DNA from: Ignavibacteriota bacterium
Lineage (GTDB): Bacteria; Bacteroidota; Ignavibacteria; Kapaibacteriales; UBA2268
Direction of reading: 5' to 3'
Assembly: GCA_020437395.1 (NCBI GenBank)
Contig: JAGQWJ010000019.1
Coordinates: forward strand, 38-52,637
DNA: 52,600 nt
How positions within the stretch are numbered: the first letter of the stretch is position 1; every line of letters begins with the position of its first letter. Under the pieces are notes generated by a model, which was given only the letters and a program-made list of their open reading frames with translations, was not told the origin of the DNA and made no database searches. Position numbers and translations under genes: made by a program. Below, one piece after another: positions 9,338 through 18,711 of the stretch.

Positions 9338-10372
9338 CTAATTCAATGCTGATTTCGGCACTTCGCCGGTCAAAGTTTTCAAAAATGCAACTATATCATT
9401 CACATCTTCTTGACTAAGTTGTTTATTAAGTTGCACGTCAGCCATTATTGCAACTGCATCTTCAAGCTTCTCAACACTGCCATCATGGAAATAAGGCCAT
9501 GTTTTTTCAATATTTCTAAGCCCTGGTACTTTGAAAAAGTATTTATCTGATTCAACAGAAGTAACCTCAAACTTACCTTCGTCTTTTTTCTTGGAACCAG
9601 TTGCTTCCCAATATGGCTTATAAACACCAAACTTTTGATACATATTGCCACCCAATTGAGCACCAGCGTGACAAGTTATACATCCATTATCCATAAACTT
9701 TTTCAAACCTTCTTTTTCTTGGTCGCTTAGCACTTCAGCTTTGCCAGATAAGTATTCATCGAATCTAGAGGGAGTAATCAAAGTTCGCTCGAAAGCACCG
9801 ATTGCGTTAGTAACATCAGTTATTGTTATCTTCTTAGAGTCTGGAAATACTTCTTTAAATTCAGATTTGTATTCGTCTATTCCGTTCAATCTTTTCTCTA
9901 AGAAAGCGGCACTAGGCATAGCCATCTCAACTGGATTAACAATAGGACCGGCAGCTTGTTCTTCGACATCCTTCGCTCGACCATCCCAGAATTGAACAAA
10001 GTGGAAAGCGGCATTTAGGACAGTAGGTGAGTTCCTACCACCGAATTCACCCTTATCACCAGGTGAGAATGGGAGATTATCTACCCCATAGGTTTCTAGG
10101 TTATGGCATGAATTACAACTGTTGTTCCCATCTTTTGATAATCTAGTATCATAATATAATTTCTTACCTAAAGCAACCTTTTCAGGAGTAATAGGATTTT
10201 CAGGGTTTTCTATACTAGTTGGTAACACTGCAAACATTGTTTGAGCTTTTGTTAATATTTCATCTTTGACTTGCGGGTCATCTATTGGCTCTTTATCTTT
10301 CTCACCCCCACATGAGAAAAGAGTAAACATAGCAAATGTCCCAAACACTAAAGAGGCAATTCTTTTTTTCAT
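9338..10372 (-). CDS. ccpA: Di-haem cytochrome c peroxidase (CcpA/MauG family), lipoprotein
   Basis: Periplasmic di-haem peroxidase that reduces H2O2 with electrons from c-type cytochromes. The 344-residue protein begins with a lipoprotein signal (lipobox LFSC, Cys21), followed by two haem c sites: CNSCH at 86-90 and CITCH at 231-235. Other family marks are YYDTRLSKDGNNSC, RNSPTVLNAAF, FWDGRA and the C-terminal KVPGLRNIEKTWPYFHDGS block. Length is normal. An AAGGA sequence lies about six bases before the ATG. It is separated from the surface-protein gene upstream by about 70 bases, so co-transcription is possible, but a strong terminator follows it. Family assignment is firm; whether it works as peroxidase or as a MauG-like oxidase is not decided by sequence alone. 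Confidence 0.93.
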   Translation of the reverse strand: MKKRIASLVFGTFAMFTLFSCGGEKDKEPIDDPQVKDEILTKAQTMFAVLPTSIENPENPITPEKVALGKKLYYDTRLSKDGNNSCNSCHNLETYGVDNLPFSPGDKGEFGGRNSPTVLNAAFHFVQFWDGRAKDVEEQAAGPIVNPVEMAMPSAAFLEKRLNGIDEYKSEFKEVFPDSKKITITDVTNAIGAFERTLITPSRFDEYLSGKAEVLSDQEKEGLKKFMDNGCITCHAGAQLGGNMYQKFGVYKPYWEATGSKKKDEGKFEVTSVESDKYFFKVPGLRNIEKTWPYFHDGSVEKLEDAVAIMADVQLNKQLSQEDVNDIVAFLKTLTGEVPKSALN

Positions 10373-10442
10373 AATTATTCCTTAATTGTAAAAAACCATA
10401 GACGATTAATATACTAATTATTGAGGAATAAATTATACTTTA

Positions 10443-12605
10443 TTACTTTACTATATTAATCTTTCTTGTGAGTAATCTAGTATTACTTTTCAGCGTTACT
10501 ATGTAAGTCCCAGATTTTAGTGAACTGATTGATACAGTGTTTTGAGCTTGTATATTTGTGCTCATCTCCTTGCTACCCTCTATATTGAAAATAGACAGTT
10601 CTTTAAAACCATCAGCTAATGATTGAGGTAATAACTGAATATTTGATTCCGTAACTGTCATGTATTCTGATAAAGTTTCTTCTGGAGTGACAGAGGTAAA
10701 TATATCTTCATTTATGAATATAAGTGTATCGTTCCCTGCCTTATCGCAAGTATATATTACTGCAAATGCGTCTAAATTAGAGTTACGTTTGGTCAATTCG
10801 AATTCCAGCTGTATTGGCTCACCGGGAATAAAGCTATTGCCATTGGGGTCTGGCAAGAACCCTTCATCAGCTGAGATTATCTCAAAATCGAAGTTATGGC
10901 TATAATCTTTGAGCATATAAAGCTGAGCCAACTTGGAAGAATTCTCATACCCATCATAAACTATTCCATTTACCTTACTACCATCTTTATTATTAGACAG
11001 AGTCACAAAAGGAACTCTTGTGTCGTCAGTAATTAGGTCATTCATTGAAGTAGCAATAGGAAAACCAAAGAAGTCTTCTTTTCTATAAATTCCTGGTTTA
11101 GGTCCCATGTGATTCATAGTAGTTTTATAAACATATCCAGAAAACTTAGTTTCATTTGAACGAATAAAATAATTACAACTATCAGGTAGTAGTATTTCTT
11201 TTGCTGCATAAGACTTACCATTTAATTCAACAGAATAATAACTATCTCCATAATAATCCTTTATAGATTTCCATTCAATGTTTGAGTTATTTGTGTCTAT
11301 AATCACAAATTCTAAATCAGAAGGGATTTCTCCATTATTTTCAGGTTCAAAATACAATTCAAGTTTTTTAACTCTTGCACTATCACCTTCTACCCAACCT
11401 TCATGTATACTGAATATTGAAAAAGATGCATATTTTACTGAAGATTCTAATGGAGTAAGAATACTCATATTACTAAGTTCAAAAAAATTGCTTTCAAGTA
11501 TACGATGATAGTCAGGAAAGACCATCACTGAAATTGGTTTATCAGAAGAAATAATAGATGGTGAAATAATGCCAAACTCATCTTCTCTATTTCTATCCGT
11601 CCATGTTTTACTCTCAAATATCTCATTAGTAGTACTATTATTAACTGTTGTCCAATAAACTCCATTTCTGTAAATTTTAGTATCATCTTCTAAAGCGAAA
11701 ATTCTTATAGTTGGAAACTCATTTAGTTCTCGAAATGTAGGTATAGAATATGTTTTTCCCCAAGTATTTGTAGGAAATATTGTTGAGTGGACTTCATTAG
11801 ATAACCCTTTCCCTATGGGTTGACTCATATTTGCATGCGAATATTGCAAATTTACTGGATTTGAGGCATTAATCAGACTACCAGATAAATCACCAATACT
11901 ATCTACTGAAAATATATTCCATACATCGCCCTTATTTAATATTTTTACCATTGTCCCTCCTGCCAATACTGAATCGCCATTTTCTAATCGTATTTTTAAG
12001 TCTTTATTAAAAGAGCTTAGTTTTAATTCAATTCGAGTATTATTAAATGGAGATGTAACACTTATACTCGGAGGAAATGTATTTTTCTCTTGTGTGTTTC
12101 TATAATTAGCAAAATAGGTCTGGAGCATAAACTTGTTACCTAGGCTACTAGTAGGCATTGATAGCGAAGCGTCTTTAAGACCATTATAAGAACTGTAAGT
12201 TTGAACACTAATTGGGTATTTAGATTTTACATGGATTCCTGATTCATTACTAACTCTAGTTATAATTCTCTCATTGTTCGTTTGATAACTGTATTCAGTA
12301 AGTTTATCACCTCGTAATGTTATTATAGTATCATTTCCAGCTTTAATATTTGCTTTTATAGAGATATCCTTCAGTTTACTTTTTATTTCAACTTCGTTAT
12401 CCAGTGATGATGTTATATTAATATAGAATGATTCAAAATAATTATTATAGAACATCTCTGGTATAGCAAACCAAAAGTCAGTGCCGACATTGTTTTGTCC
12501 AAGCATTGGGGCTAACTCTTGGCGGATTTTTTCGGCATCTGACTGTGAGTTGCTATGGCTAAAGAAACTAAAAAATACTAAAACTGAAAGTAATAATGAT
12601 TTCAT
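10443..12605 (-). CDS. IgGFc-binding-like surface protein with T9SS sorting domain, copy 1
   Basis: A 720-residue protein with a signal peptide (SLLLSVLVFFSFFSHSNSQ) and, after about residue 25, the block MLGQNNVGTDFWFAIPEMF, which is the hallmark start of the IgGFc_binding-like domain of Bacteroidota secreted proteins. The middle is beta-rich. Residues about 636-718 form a type A T9SS C-terminal sorting domain ending with SGTYIVTLKSNTRLLTRKIN, so the mature protein should be anchored on or released from the cell surface. That terminal part is almost identical in DNA to the neighbouring gene while the rest has diverged strongly. Domain names come from family resemblance; ligand binding is unproven and the family name need not mean antibody binding. 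Confidence 0.82.
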   Translation of the reverse strand: MKSLLLSVLVFFSFFSHSNSQSDAEKIRQELAPMLGQNNVGTDFWFAIPEMFYNNYFESFYINITSSLDNEVEIKSKLKDISIKANIKAGNDTIITLRGDKLTEYSYQTNNERIITRVSNESGIHVKSKYPISVQTYSSYNGLKDASLSMPTSSLGNKFMLQTYFANYRNTQEKNTFPPSISVTSPFNNTRIELKLSSFNKDLKIRLENGDSVLAGGTMVKILNKGDVWNIFSVDSIGDLSGSLINASNPVNLQYSHANMSQPIGKGLSNEVHSTIFPTNTWGKTYSIPTFRELNEFPTIRIFALEDDTKIYRNGVYWTTVNNSTTNEIFESKTWTDRNREDEFGIISPSIISSDKPISVMVFPDYHRILESNFFELSNMSILTPLESSVKYASFSIFSIHEGWVEGDSARVKKLELYFEPENNGEIPSDLEFVIIDTNNSNIEWKSIKDYYGDSYYSVELNGKSYAAKEILLPDSCNYFIRSNETKFSGYVYKTTMNHMGPKPGIYRKEDFFGFPIATSMNDLITDDTRVPFVTLSNNKDGSKVNGIVYDGYENSSKLAQLYMLKDYSHNFDFEIISADEGFLPDPNGNSFIPGEPIQLEFELTKRNSNLDAFAVIYTCDKAGNDTLIFINEDIFTSVTPEETLSEYMTVTESNIQLLPQSLADGFKELSIFNIEGSKEMSTNIQAQNTVSISSLKSGTYIVTLKSNTRLLTRKINIVK
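10451..10698 (-). repeat. Near-identical T9SS sorting-domain segment, copy 1 of a 248-bp direct repeat
   Basis: Aligned by eye against 12739-12986, this 248-base segment has no gaps and about 14 mismatches (roughly 94 percent identity). It encodes residues 636-718 of copy 1. Similarity ends abruptly at codon 635, beyond which the two genes are clearly diverged. Confidence 0.9.
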
Positions 12606-12730
12606 TTTATATCCCTTTTGTTGTTATAGCATAGACACAGGTAATGTAAACTTAGTTACATTTAGATAATAAAAATCCCAACTAGATTTACTAATTGAGA
12701 TTCAAACTTCTACTTAATTACCTTTATATT

Positions 12731-14893
12731 TTATCTCACTATATTAATCTTTCTTGTGAGTAATCTAGTATTACTTTTCAGTGTTACTATGTAAGTTCCA
12801 GATTTTAGTGAACTGATTGATATAGTGTTTTGAGCTTGTATATTCGTGCTAATCTCCTTGCTCCCTTCGATATTGAAAATAGACAGCTCTGTAAATCCAT
12901 CAGCTAATGCTTGTGGTAATAACTGAATATTTGATTCCGTAACTGTCATGTATTCTGATAGAGTTTCTTCTGGAGTGACAGAGGTAGTAGAAGTATTTCC
13001 AAAGAAAAGCAACTCATCATTCCCCGATCTATCTGAAACATAAAGTACCGCATTTCCTACTTTGCTATTATCAATTTTCTCCAAAGTCCAATTTAATTTT
13101 TTAGTTGTACCTGGAATAAAAGAATTCTCAAAATCTGAATTAGTGGTAGCTCCTTTATCAACAGAATTAATTTCAAAAGAGTAATTAGAACTCATTGATT
13201 CGAGCATATAAAATTGAGATAGACCTGAGGAATTCTCATCAGATTCATCTACATAACCTGTTATAATATCTGCATCTTTAGTCCCTGTAAATAGAACTTT
13301 TGGCACCTTGTCATCATTAGTAAATAGAACATCGAATGTAGCAGCTGTTGGGTAACCGTAAGAATCGTAGTATCCGAAACCAAAAGAATAAGCTCCTATC
13401 AGAGTGTTCGTCGATTTTAAACCATATACTCCTTCTGTTTTTAGTTTAAGTGTTTTAGTTGCAAACTTTTTACCATTATAAGGTACAATAAAATTTTCGA
13501 ATGCTGGACCGAAATAGTCTTTTACTTTCACCCAAGTAGGGTTTGTTTCGGATAAATCTGCAAAAAGCAAATCATCTGGTATTTCGTTTGAAGAGGATTC
13601 AAAAATTAAATTAGCATAATTCTCAGGAAATAAGTTTGTTTCATTTACAGAATTAGGTGATGCGAAATAAATTTGATTTCCAAATTGCTCAACAGGAATG
13701 AATGTCATCATAAATGGATCTGTGTTTTGTACATTTCCATTTTCTTCTTGTCCACCGGTATTATAATACATAACCGCAATTGGCTTATCTGCGTGTATAG
13801 TAGCTATGTGTGGTGCTATCGAATTGCCATTTTCATCAACCTTAGGCCACACTCTAGTTTCTAAATAACCAACACCTATAGTGGCTCCACCTCCTTTTGC
13901 TATATTACCAATTAGCTCATTATCTCTATAAACATTAGTGTTATCTTCTGAAGCAAATATTCTGATTATCCCATTGTATTGTCTTCCTTTCATTGGTGTT
14001 ATGTAATATTGTTTACCCCAAGAATAAACTGGTAATTCCATTTCAACTGTATAATCACACCAGAAATTTCCTAATGGGAAATTAGCACAGTTAATACCTG
14101 ACACAATAGATATAGGTTTATCTGATTTGAATATACTGCCTGATAAATCCTGTCTAGGACCATTAATAGATAACAACCACACATCTCCTTGGTCTAAAGA
14201 TTGACTTGTTGATTCACCTGTGTGTACTAGTTGTCCATTTTCAATAGGAGAAGCATCAATCCCTTCAGGACCACCGCCCATTGTAAAGTTAATTTCTGTA
14301 TTATCATAAGCTGCTGTTACTCCAGTAAATGGTGCAGATAATCCTTTACTTTTGTAATAATTTTGAAAATCTGGTTCTTGGTAAACCATATTTATATAAT
14401 GTGTTCCTAAAGCTGAAGATGGGATTGCAAGAAATCCATCGGACGTATATTTATATCTAGCAATTACATAAACAATAATTGGAGCATCTGAGGTTACGTG
14501 GATACCGGCTTCTTTGTAAACTTTAGCAGGAACGGGACCATCTTTTAATGCGTTATGAAGAATAACTTGAGCTATGTTTGGATTTAGTGTAAATTCTATC
14601 ACATTATCTGGAATTGTCTTTTTAGTCTCGATGTATCTTTTACCCTTCACTTCCACAGTAACATTAGTTTCCAATGGTGAAGCCACCAAAATTTTTAATG
14701 AATTTTCGTGTTCTCCGCTTTCTTCCACATAAACTGGCGGTATAGTAAACCAATAATCAGTACCAGAGTTATTTTGCCCCATTAGTAAAGATAATTTTTC
14801 TTTTATTTCTTGTTCGTCAACTCCGGCTATAACGTTAATACTACAATACATTTGTAGTAAAAGTATAGAAAGAATAGTGTAAATAAGTTTCAT
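12731..14893 (-). CDS. IgGFc-binding-like surface protein with T9SS sorting domain, copy 2
   Basis: Paralogue of the previous protein and, by coincidence or constraint, also exactly 720 residues. It has a signal peptide (LIYTILSILLLQMYCSINVIAG), the start block LLMGQNNSGTDYWFTIPPVY, a long beta-rich body with recurrent SDKPISIV/ADKPIAVMY-type strands, and the same T9SS type A sorting domain at 636-720. An AGGAG sits seven bases before the ATG. The gene is 125 bases upstream of copy 1 on the same strand, consistent with tandem duplication followed by divergence of everything but the C-terminus. Likely a surface or extracellular adhesin-like protein; no specific ligand can be given. Confidence 0.82.
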   Translation of the reverse strand: MKLIYTILSILLLQMYCSINVIAGVDEQEIKEKLSLLMGQNNSGTDYWFTIPPVYVEESGEHENSLKILVASPLETNVTVEVKGKRYIETKKTIPDNVIEFTLNPNIAQVILHNALKDGPVPAKVYKEAGIHVTSDAPIIVYVIARYKYTSDGFLAIPSSALGTHYINMVYQEPDFQNYYKSKGLSAPFTGVTAAYDNTEINFTMGGGPEGIDASPIENGQLVHTGESTSQSLDQGDVWLLSINGPRQDLSGSIFKSDKPISIVSGINCANFPLGNFWCDYTVEMELPVYSWGKQYYITPMKGRQYNGIIRIFASEDNTNVYRDNELIGNIAKGGGATIGVGYLETRVWPKVDENGNSIAPHIATIHADKPIAVMYYNTGGQEENGNVQNTDPFMMTFIPVEQFGNQIYFASPNSVNETNLFPENYANLIFESSSNEIPDDLLFADLSETNPTWVKVKDYFGPAFENFIVPYNGKKFATKTLKLKTEGVYGLKSTNTLIGAYSFGFGYYDSYGYPTAATFDVLFTNDDKVPKVLFTGTKDADIITGYVDESDENSSGLSQFYMLESMSSNYSFEINSVDKGATTNSDFENSFIPGTTKKLNWTLEKIDNSKVGNAVLYVSDRSGNDELLFFGNTSTTSVTPEETLSEYMTVTESNIQLLPQALADGFTELSIFNIEGSKEISTNIQAQNTISISSLKSGTYIVTLKSNTRLLTRKINIVR
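12739..12986 (-). repeat. Near-identical T9SS sorting-domain segment, copy 2 of a 248-bp direct repeat
   Basis: Partner of the segment at 10451-10698, in the same orientation and at the same codon offset (636-718) of a gene of equal length. Most differences are scattered single substitutions, several of them synonymous. Confidence 0.9.
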
Positions 14894-15135
14894 TTTTAAA
14901 CTCCTGCTTTATTAATAATATATATTTAATTTAACATAACAACAGATTAGAATATGAATTGTTACAATATATTGTTTTTTTTTAATATAATTTGATTCTC
15001 TGTTTTAAGAATTAATCTTTGCACTTGTTTATAATTATATAACAAAGATTAATTGTCTAATCGGTGGGAATTTATTATTTTTGGCTTTATTAAATTTCAA
15101 CAATAAGTAATTGTACATAAACAACGGAAAATTAG
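14894..15135. other. Divergent intergenic region between a surface-protein gene and nuoL
   Basis: This 242-base stretch serves two divergent genes. It holds a 12-base perfect palindrome ACAATATATTGT at 14964-14975, of the size of a dimeric regulator site, and a candidate nuoL promoter listed separately. No gene is visible. Confidence 0.5.
15052..15083 (+). promoter_or_regulatory. Candidate Bacteroidota-type promoter for nuoLMN
   Basis: TATTTTTG at 15076-15083 matches the -7 consensus TAnnTTTG, and ATTG at 15052-15055 lies 20 bases before it, close to the known -33 TTTG spacing. Transcription would start about 45 bases before the nuoL ATG. Consensus match only. Confidence 0.4.
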
Positions 15136-17100
15136 ATGCCTGAATTGATTATGTTCGTCCCGTTATTACCATTATTAGGGTTCATTACTCTTGGACTTTT
15201 TGGTAAAAAAATAGCGAGCGAAAAACTAATAGGAATAATAGCAACATCAACTGTTGCAGTTTCTTTCTTAATCGCTCTATCAATATTTTTCAATCTAGCT
15301 GGAGATTCCTCAGCAAAGCCACACATAATTAATTTATTTAATTGGTTTGGAGCCGGAGATTTTTCACTTGATTTTGCTTATCAAGTCGATAGATTATCAA
15401 TATTATTTGTACTAATAATAACTGGAATAGGTTCATTAATACATATATATAGTATTGGGTATATGCACGGGGACAGAAGTTTTTACCGTTTCTTTGCTTA
15501 CTTGAACTTATTTATTTTTATGATGCTTAACTTAGTTTTAGGGAGCAACTTTTTGGTTACTTTCTTAGGCTGGGAAGGAGTAGGTTTAGCATCGTACTTA
15601 CTTATTGGATTTTGGTATGATAGAAAGTTTGACGGTTTCCGTATCACTTGGACTGGCGATGCAGCTAATAAAGCATTCATCGTAAACAGAATAGGTGACT
15701 TCGGTATGTTAGTGGCAATCTTTTTAATTTATATGAATTTTGGAACATTAGAGTATTTAGAAGTTTCAAATTTAGTAGCTGCTAATTATTCTCTATACGA
15801 TACAGGACTAATTACAGCAATAGCATTGCTCATATTCTTAGGCTGTACAGGTAAATCTGCACAAATCCCATTGGCGGGCTGGTTGCCAGACGCAATGGCT
15901 GGGCCGACTTCTGTTTCTGCCCTAATCCACGCTGCTACGATGGTAACTGCAGGTATTTTCTTGATTGCAAGAAACTCAGTTATTTTCGCTTCTGCTCCAG
16001 ATGCAATGATGGTAGTAGCTATTATCGGCGCTGCAACTGCATTGTTGGCAGCAAGTATCGGTTTAGTTCAAAATGACATTAAGAAAGTATTGGCTTATTC
16101 AACGGTCAGTCAATTAGGATTTATGTTTGCTGCTCTTGGCTCTGGTGCTTGGGTCGCAGCTATTTTCCACGTTATGACTCATGCATTTTTCAAAGGTTTA
16201 CTATTTTTGGGTTCAGGGTCAGTTATTCACGGAATGCACGAAGAACAAGACATCAAGAAAATGGGTGGTCTCAAAAAGCACATGCCAATTACATATAAGA
16301 CATTCTTAATTGGAACTATTGCTATTTCGGGGATTCCGTTCCTTAGTGGGTTCTTTTCTAAAGATGAGATTCTTTGGAACTCTTATCTTAGTGGAGGTTG
16401 GTTCTTATGGATTACGTTAGTGGTTGCAGCATTTTTTACTGCATTCTATATGTTCAGGTTACTATACTTAACTTTCCACGGAAAAGAAAGATTTGATGCA
16501 GACCACGTACATCCCCACGAGTCTCCTAAATCAATGACTATTCCTTTGATAGTACTTGCTGTATTATCTGCATTGGGTGGGTTCATAGGTATTCCTTATG
16601 TATTAGGTTTCTTCTTGAGTGATCATCCTCATTTATTAGCTAATTTCCTTGACCCTGTGTTTGCAAAAGCTAATCATATATTAGGTGTTGCTCAAGGTCA
16701 CGAAATACACGTTATTGAATACGTATTGATGGCTGTTTCTACTACGGTAGCTATCATAGCAATACTATTAGCAAGAAGTATTTACAAACAAGATGAGAAT
16801 TGGTCAGCTGCCAAATCGTTAACAAAACGCTTTGGATCTGCTTACAATATACTTTGGAATAAATGGTATTTAGATAATTTCTACTACGGAGCTTTCGTAA
16901 CTCCTATTTTCAAAACTTCACGTGATTTCTTATGGAAAATCTTTGATTTGAATATAGTAGATGGAGCAGTAAATGGAGCAGGTTTCCTAACAAATTCAAT
17001 TGGTAAAGGTGTAAGAAGATTACAATCTGGTGTTGTACAAACTTATGCTGCAGTTATGATGTTGGGTATTTTGATTTTAATTGGTTACATGATATTCTAA
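15136..17100 (+). CDS. nuoL: NADH-quinone oxidoreductase subunit L
   Basis: Antiporter-like proton-pumping membrane subunit of respiratory complex I, with the long lateral helix at its C-terminus. At 654 residues it has the normal NuoL length. The conserved charged residues are present: the Glu in FLGWEGVGLASYLLIGFWY, the Lys in GCTGKSAQIPLAGWLPDAM, His residues in ALIHAATMVTAG, and the Lys in FFSKDEIL. The last part (VRRLQSGVVQTYAAVMMLG) is the anchor typical of NuoL. It starts a three-gene unit with nuoM and nuoN; no nuoA-K lie upstream, where a divergent surface-protein gene begins instead. Confidence 0.97.
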   Translation: MPELIMFVPLLPLLGFITLGLFGKKIASEKLIGIIATSTVAVSFLIALSIFFNLAGDSSAKPHIINLFNWFGAGDFSLDFAYQVDRLSILFVLIITGIGSLIHIYSIGYMHGDRSFYRFFAYLNLFIFMMLNLVLGSNFLVTFLGWEGVGLASYLLIGFWYDRKFDGFRITWTGDAANKAFIVNRIGDFGMLVAIFLIYMNFGTLEYLEVSNLVAANYSLYDTGLITAIALLIFLGCTGKSAQIPLAGWLPDAMAGPTSVSALIHAATMVTAGIFLIARNSVIFASAPDAMMVVAIIGAATALLAASIGLVQNDIKKVLAYSTVSQLGFMFAALGSGAWVAAIFHVMTHAFFKGLLFLGSGSVIHGMHEEQDIKKMGGLKKHMPITYKTFLIGTIAISGIPFLSGFFSKDEILWNSYLSGGWFLWITLVVAAFFTAFYMFRLLYLTFHGKERFDADHVHPHESPKSMTIPLIVLAVLSALGGFIGIPYVLGFFLSDHPHLLANFLDPVFAKANHILGVAQGHEIHVIEYVLMAVSTTVAIIAILLARSIYKQDENWSAAKSLTKRFGSAYNILWNKWYLDNFYYGAFVTPIFKTSRDFLWKIFDLNIVDGAVNGAGFLTNSIGKGVRRLQSGVVQTYAAVMMLGILILIGYMIF

Positions 17101-17116
17101 AAAACATAGAGAAGAA

Positions 17117-18688
17117 ATGACTATTTTAATAGCGACTTTAATCATTCCTTTGTTAGGTGCCATAGGTGTACTTTTCTTAAATAAGGAAAATAAAAAACTA
17201 ATCGAAATGTTCTCTTTAGGAACATCATTAGTAGCATTTTTAGTGTCACTGGGACTGTATTTCAGTTTCAACAGCGCTACGGAAGGCTTTCAATTTGTAA
17301 CAGATGTTACTTGGATACCTGCTATTGATGCAGGTTTCAGGATAGGTTTAGATGGTATGTCATTACTTATGGTAATGCTTACCACTTTCATCACTCCGAT
17401 TGCATTGCTATCATCTATGAATTCCATAAAAATTAGACATAAAGAATATTACTTTATGTTCTTGATGTTACAATTTGGAATGCTAGGAGTTTTTGTTTCA
17501 TTAGACTTGTTCTTATTCTATGTGTTTTGGGAGATTATCCTGATTCCGATGTACTTTATTATTGGTATTTGGGGTGGTAAAGATAGAATATATGCAGCTG
17601 TGAAGTTCTTCGTATATACAATAGTAGGTTCACTATTTATGTTAGTGGCTATTGTTTGGCTTGGATTACACATTGGTGGTGACGTATTATCATTACCTAC
17701 TGGCTTCACATCTGATTACTTATTGATAAAGCAACATAGTGCTGCAATAGCCCCGGATGTTCAAAACTGGTTATTCATTGCATTTGCTCTTTCATTCTTG
17801 ATTAAAGTTCCATTATTCCCATTACATACTTGGTTGCCAGATGCACATACGATGGCACCCACACCTGGTTCAGTTATACTAGCTGGTGTATTGCTTAAGA
17901 TGGGAACTTATGGCTTAATCAGATTTAACTTAGAATTATTCCCAGTATCATCTATTGATTGGGCTGGACCTATATCCTTCCTAGCGGTAGTTGGTATTAT
18001 ATATGGTGCGTTAGTAGCGCTTGTACAAACAGATGTAAAGAAGATAATTGCATACTCTTCAGTAGCCCACTTAGGATTCGTAGTCTTAGGTATATTCGCT
18101 ATGAATGAAACTGGAATACAAGGTGCAATAATCCAAATGGTAAACCACGGTCTATCTACAGGAGCACTGTTCATTTGTGTTGGTGTTATATACGAAAGAA
18201 GACATACAAGAGAAATCTCTGAATTCGGTGGCTTGGCAAGAGTTATGCCTATATACACGGTATTCTTCGGAATAGCGATGTTTGCATCAGTAGGCTTACC
18301 TGGATTAAACGGATTCGTAGGTGAATTCTTGACTTTATTAGGTGCATTTACTTCTACTGTATTAGATAATATCTGGTATGCTGTAGTAGCATCTACAGGT
18401 GTTATTTTTGCAGCTTGTTATTTACTTTGGATGTTTAGAAGAGTTGTTTTTGGTACATTGAGCAACAAGGAAAATGAAAATTTAGCAGATTTGAACAAGA
18501 CAGAATGGGCAATGTTAGTACCATTAGCTATCTTTATGATATGGTTAGGGGTTTACCCAAGTACTTTTATGAGTAAATCAGAAACTTCTACTAAGCAATT
18601 GGTAAAGAAAATCGAACAAGTTGAAGCTGATCTGAATAATGGCACTATAAGTATGGAACCAAAATCAGAACTAACTGAAAATAATTAG
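17117..18688 (+). CDS. nuoM: NADH-quinone oxidoreductase subunit M
   Basis: Second antiporter-like subunit of complex I. The 523-residue protein shows the NuoM landmarks: FYVFWEIILIPMYFIIGIWG with the conserved Glu, FLIKVPLFPLHTWLPDAH with the conserved Lys, and PGLNGFVGEFL. It is all membrane helices with a short hydrophilic tail. The ATG lies 16 bases after the nuoL stop with GAAG-type purines before it, so the two are co-transcribed. Confidence 0.97.
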   Translation: MTILIATLIIPLLGAIGVLFLNKENKKLIEMFSLGTSLVAFLVSLGLYFSFNSATEGFQFVTDVTWIPAIDAGFRIGLDGMSLLMVMLTTFITPIALLSSMNSIKIRHKEYYFMFLMLQFGMLGVFVSLDLFLFYVFWEIILIPMYFIIGIWGGKDRIYAAVKFFVYTIVGSLFMLVAIVWLGLHIGGDVLSLPTGFTSDYLLIKQHSAAIAPDVQNWLFIAFALSFLIKVPLFPLHTWLPDAHTMAPTPGSVILAGVLLKMGTYGLIRFNLELFPVSSIDWAGPISFLAVVGIIYGALVALVQTDVKKIIAYSSVAHLGFVVLGIFAMNETGIQGAIIQMVNHGLSTGALFICVGVIYERRHTREISEFGGLARVMPIYTVFFGIAMFASVGLPGLNGFVGEFLTLLGAFTSTVLDNIWYAVVASTGVIFAACYLLWMFRRVVFGTLSNKENENLADLNKTEWAMLVPLAIFMIWLGVYPSTFMSKSETSTKQLVKKIEQVEADLNNGTISMEPKSELTENN

Positions 18689-18711
18689 AAAATTACTTTA
18701 AATACGGAAAG

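Noticed and set aside
17908-18258. 116-codon open frame antisense to nuoM
   Set aside because: It lies wholly inside a strongly conserved gene, has no ribosome-binding site and its translation matches nothing.
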